From NCBI GenBank assembly GCA_018265835.1, contig JABLYK010000053.1, forward strand, positions 1 to 13,353: a stretch of 13,353 nucleotides of DNA. The letters run 5' to 3'. The first letter of the stretch is position 1. Every line of letters begins with the position of its first letter. The position numbers and the translations under genes were made by a program. Source of the DNA: Oscillospiraceae bacterium. Lineage in GTDB: Bacteria > Bacillota > Clostridia > Oscillospirales > Oscillospiraceae. This document shows positions 11,501 through 13,353 of the stretch, one piece after another. The notes under the pieces were generated by a model that saw nothing but the letters and a program-made list of their open reading frames with translations, made no database searches and was not told where the DNA came from.

Positions 11501-11559
11501 GCCCCGGCGTCTGAACAGACAGACGCCGGGGCTTCGTGCCTTGACAGCGAAGCCCCGGC
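11501..11559 (+). terminator. Two overlapping GC-rich hairpins after murC
   Basis: Hairpin 1: 13-bp perfect stem, 11501-11513 with 11520-11532. Hairpin 2: 12-bp perfect stem, 11525-11536 with 11548-11559. They share 11525-11532 and so cannot form together. Neither has a U-run, so termination is plausible for hairpin 1 only as a weak or factor-assisted site. The second arm of hairpin 2 overlaps the spacer of the next promoter. Confidence 0.55.
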
Positions 11560-11570
11560 CCTCTTATAAT
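11541..11570 (+). promoter_or_regulatory. Promoter of the membrane/zinc-ribbon gene
   Basis: TTGACA (11541-11546) and TATAAT (11565-11570), both consensus, spacing 18 bp, followed 41 bp later by the start codon. Strong promoter by sequence. Confidence 0.85.
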
Positions 11571-11611
11571 GGAAATACAAATGGAAGAAACCGAAAGGGA
11601 GGAAATTTTCC

Positions 11612-12541
11612 ATGGTCAAGGATCTGTATCAAAAGTCATTTTCCGTTCTGATGAAGCGGCCGTTCCGGCTCTGGGGGCTGTCGCTGCTGGCGGGGGTCCT
11701 GCTGCTTGCGGCGCAGGTCGGCTTTGTCGGGGTCCCGGCGGTCGCGTTCTGCGCGGCGCTGCTGCTGGACGCTTCGATGGCGATGATCTACCTCAACACC
11801 TACCGCACCGGGCTGGAGCCGAAGACGGCCTATCTGTTTTCCGCGTTCCGCAAGGAGCGCATCTGGCACGTGCTCGGCGGCATGGCGTGGATGTATCTGT
11901 GGATCTTCCTGTGGTCGCTGATCCCGGTCGTCGGCATCGTCTTCGGCGTCATCCGGGCGTATGAATACCGGTTCACGCCCTATATCCTCATGACGCGCGA
12001 CGATGTGAAGCCCACCGAGGCCATCAAGGTCTCGAAGGCCGAGACCATGGGCTACAAGGGCAAAATGTTCGGCGCGGACATGCTGGCGACCGGCGCGTGG
12101 ATCGTGGGGATCGCGGTGCTGTCGCTGCTCGGTGCGATCCCGTACCTCGGCGTGCTGTTCAAGATCGTGCGCTTCGTGTTCAATCTGGCCTACAGCCTGC
12201 TGGCCCCGCTGTTTTTCGGCATTCTGAGCGCGGCGTTCTATGTGGAGATCCAGAACCGGCGCGCAGCTGCGCCGCAGCAGCCGTCCGCACCGGTGCCGCC
12301 CGTGATCCCGGCCCCGGTCCATACGCCCGAGACACAGCCCGCACAGCCGGCCACGCCAGTCGTCACGGAGCCTGCCCCGGAAGAAGCGCCGGAAACGACG
12401 GAACCCGCGCCTGAGGCTCCGGAAGCCCCGCAGGCGCCTGCGGCTGAGACAAATGCGAATACCTGCCCGCATTGCGGCGCGGCGGTCACGGCGGAGGGCG
12501 CGCGGTTCTGCACGGCCTGCGGCGGGAGACTGGACGGATGA
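11612..12541 (+). CDS. Polytopic membrane protein (DUF975-like) with C-terminal zinc ribbon, 309 aa
   Basis: The ribosome binding site GGGAGGAAA precedes the start. Hydrophobic segments lie at about 20-60, 86-116 and 160-213, four to six spans in all, in the style of the DUF975 integral membrane family (tentative). A Pro/Ala/Glu-rich linker of about 65 residues (218-283) carries a zinc ribbon with Cys285, Cys288, Cys300 and Cys303 (CPHCGAAVTAEGARFCTACG). The ribbon is probably cytoplasmic. A small membrane-protein gene overlaps its stop codon (ATGA at 12538-12541), so they are co-translated. Function unknown. Confidence 0.85.
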   Translation: MVKDLYQKSFSVLMKRPFRLWGLSLLAGVLLLAAQVGFVGVPAVAFCAALLLDASMAMIYLNTYRTGLEPKTAYLFSAFRKERIWHVLGGMAWMYLWIFLWSLIPVVGIVFGVIRAYEYRFTPYILMTRDDVKPTEAIKVSKAETMGYKGKMFGADMLATGAWIVGIAVLSLLGAIPYLGVLFKIVRFVFNLAYSLLAPLFFGILSAAFYVEIQNRRAAAPQQPSAPVPPVIPAPVHTPETQPAQPATPVVTEPAPEEAPETTEPAPEAPEAPQAPAAETNANTCPHCGAAVTAEGARFCTACGGRLDG

Positions 12542-12702
12542 GACTGGTTTTCGTGATCCTGGCGCTGGCCGCGGCCTTCATCGGCACGATCTTCGCCTTC
12601 CGCGCCATCCAGCGCATCCACGACGGACAGGAGTTCCGCTACGAAATGATCGCCTGCGCCATCTGCGTAACGCTCATCACCTTCGTACTGGCAGCAACGT
12701 GA
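12538..12702 (+). CDS. Small membrane protein, 54 aa
   Basis: The ATG overlaps the stop of the preceding gene. The protein has two hydrophobic helices, at about 3-20 (LVFVILALAAAFIGTIFAFR) and 33-51 (MIACAICVTLITFVLA), joined by a charged turn. It is likely to insert in the inner membrane, perhaps with the zinc-ribbon protein before it. The overlap and coding quality support it; the weak GGGAG upstream suits coupled translation. Function unknown. Confidence 0.7.
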   Translation: MRLVFVILALAAAFIGTIFAFRAIQRIHDGQEFRYEMIACAICVTLITFVLAAT

Positions 12703-12707
12703 CCCCA

Positions 12708-12733
12708 AGGCTCCCCTTCCAGGGGAGCCTTTC
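12708..12733 (+). terminator. Terminator of the zinc-ribbon membrane operon
   Basis: AGGCTCCCC (12710-12717 region) pairs with GGGGAGCCT around a TTCCA loop, followed by TTTCT. It lies six bases after the 54-aa gene and fits a rightward intrinsic terminator. Confidence 0.75.
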
Positions 12734-12751
12734 TGCCTCAGAAGAACGAGA

Positions 12752-12792
12752 AACCCCCGCGGGGCCTGTTCGGGCCCGGCGGGGGTTTTTAT
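12752..12792. terminator. Bidirectional terminator between the membrane operon and pnp
   Basis: AACCCCCGC pairs with GCGGGGGTT around an inner GGGCC/GGCCC-type stem, with TTTTT on the right and AAA on the left, so it can end transcripts from both sides. It lies just beyond the pnp stop codon. Confidence 0.8.
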
Positions 12793-12797
12793 CATGC

Positions 12798-13353
12798 TTA
12801 TTTCTTATCCGCAGCAGCGGCGAGTTCCTTGAGGGCATCCTTGCGGGAGAGGTTGACGCGGCCCTTCTCGTCGATCTCGGTGACCTTGACCCAGGTCATG
12901 TCGCCGATGTTCAGCACGTCTTCGACCTTCTCGACGCGGCGGTTCTCCAGCTTGGAGATGTGGATCATGCCGTCCTTGCCCGGGGCGAGCTCTACGAACG
13001 CGCCGATCGGCAGGATGCGGACGACCTTGCCGTAGTACAGCTTGCCGACCTCGGGGACGAAGCAGATGTCGTCGATCATCTTCTTGGCAGCGTCGCAGGA
13101 GGCGGCGTCGGGAGAAGCGATGTGGATGGTGCCGTCGTCGTCGATGTCGACCTGCGCGCCGGACTCTGCCACGATCTTCTGGATCATGGAGCCGCCCTTG
13201 CCGATGACCTCGCGGATCTTGTCGACGTCGATCTTCATGGTGAGCATCTTGGGCGCGAACTCGGAGACATGGTCACGCGGCTTGGCGATGCAGGGGATCA
13301 TGATCTCGTTGAGGATCTCAAGACGGGCCTTGCGGCAGCGCTCGAGCGCGTCG
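12798..13353 (-). CDS. pnp: Polyribonucleotide nucleotidyltransferase (PNPase), C-terminal part
   Basis: The reading frame is open to the window edge (13353), so the N-terminal catalytic part is outside; about 185 residues remain. The join segment ALERCRKARLEILNE and IMIPCIAKPRDHV leads to a KH domain (KIREVIGKGGSMIQKI with the GKGG loop) and an S1 RNA-binding domain (GKVVRILPIGAFVELAPGKD, DGMIHISKL, GRVNLSRKD). This KH-S1 order and these words are typical of PNPase, a 3'-5' RNA exonuclease of the degradosome. It ends with the short lysine tail ADKK. Downstream lies a bidirectional terminator. Confidence 0.96.
   Translation of the reverse strand, partial: DALERCRKARLEILNEIMIPCIAKPRDHVSEFAPKMLTMKIDVDKIREVIGKGGSMIQKIVAESGAQVDIDDDGTIHIASPDAASCDAAKKMIDDICFVPEVGKLYYGKVVRILPIGAFVELAPGKDGMIHISKLENRRVEKVEDVLNIGDMTWVKVTEIDEKGRVNLSRKDALKELAAAADKK

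Noticed and set aside
10090..11619. 509-codon minus-strand frame opposite murC
   Set aside because: Shadow of murC, which has all its catalytic motifs on the plus strand.

Overview
The window looks like chromosome of a gut-type Clostridia (Oscillospirales-like Firmicutes; inferred from protein style, GC-rich host genes, AGGAGG-type ribosome binding sites and TTGACA/TATAAT promoters) carrying an 8.65-kb integrated genetic element. Species was not determined.

Layout. 1-67 is left host flank, including the old terminator of a tRNA-Val gene. 68-8779 is an element bounded by a perfect 60-bp direct repeat (68-127 and 8720-8779). The repeat is the 3' part of tRNA-Val(CAC), whose intact copy lies at 8721-8797. 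8798-13353 is GC-rich host core: tRNA-Val, a CCA-adding-type nucleotidyltransferase, a divergent murC, a DUF975-like membrane/zinc-ribbon protein with a small membrane protein, and the 3' end of pnp.

The element, left to right: (i) a 420-bp non-coding left end with direct repeats and a probable outward promoter; (ii) a rightward module of two paralogous small proteins (551, 1010), a winged-helix-like protein (1568) and two very small reading frames (2259, 2432), the second interrupted by an in-frame TAG; (iii) a non-coding stretch that may hold a transfer-origin remnant; (iv) a divergent switch: a leftward XRE repressor plus C-terminally membrane-anchored protein against a rightward operon ending in a small serine recombinase, with three evenly spaced operator-like sites between two good promoters; (v) an AT-richer leftward cargo operon (TM2-SHOCT protein, polytopic SHOCT protein, 81-aa protein) facing a rightward XRE + WYL regulator pair; (vi) a leftward tyrosine integrase beside the intact tRNA.

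No relaxase, coupling ATPase or type IV secretion gene is present, so this is best read as a non-autonomous integrative (possibly mobilizable) element. The tyrosine integrase most likely handles tRNA-Val integration; the serine recombinase probably acts on another, unidentified site. The most unusual signal is a family of four ~60-bp imperfect palindromes (1491, 2595, 4881, 8616) with shared outer arms and co-varying inner arms, placed at module boundaries. The second is a set of CATCTT...CATCC repeats near the left end and just beyond the integrase, in opposite orientations. The cargo (membrane proteins next to a WYL regulator) is a candidate undescribed system, but its function cannot be told from the sequence.
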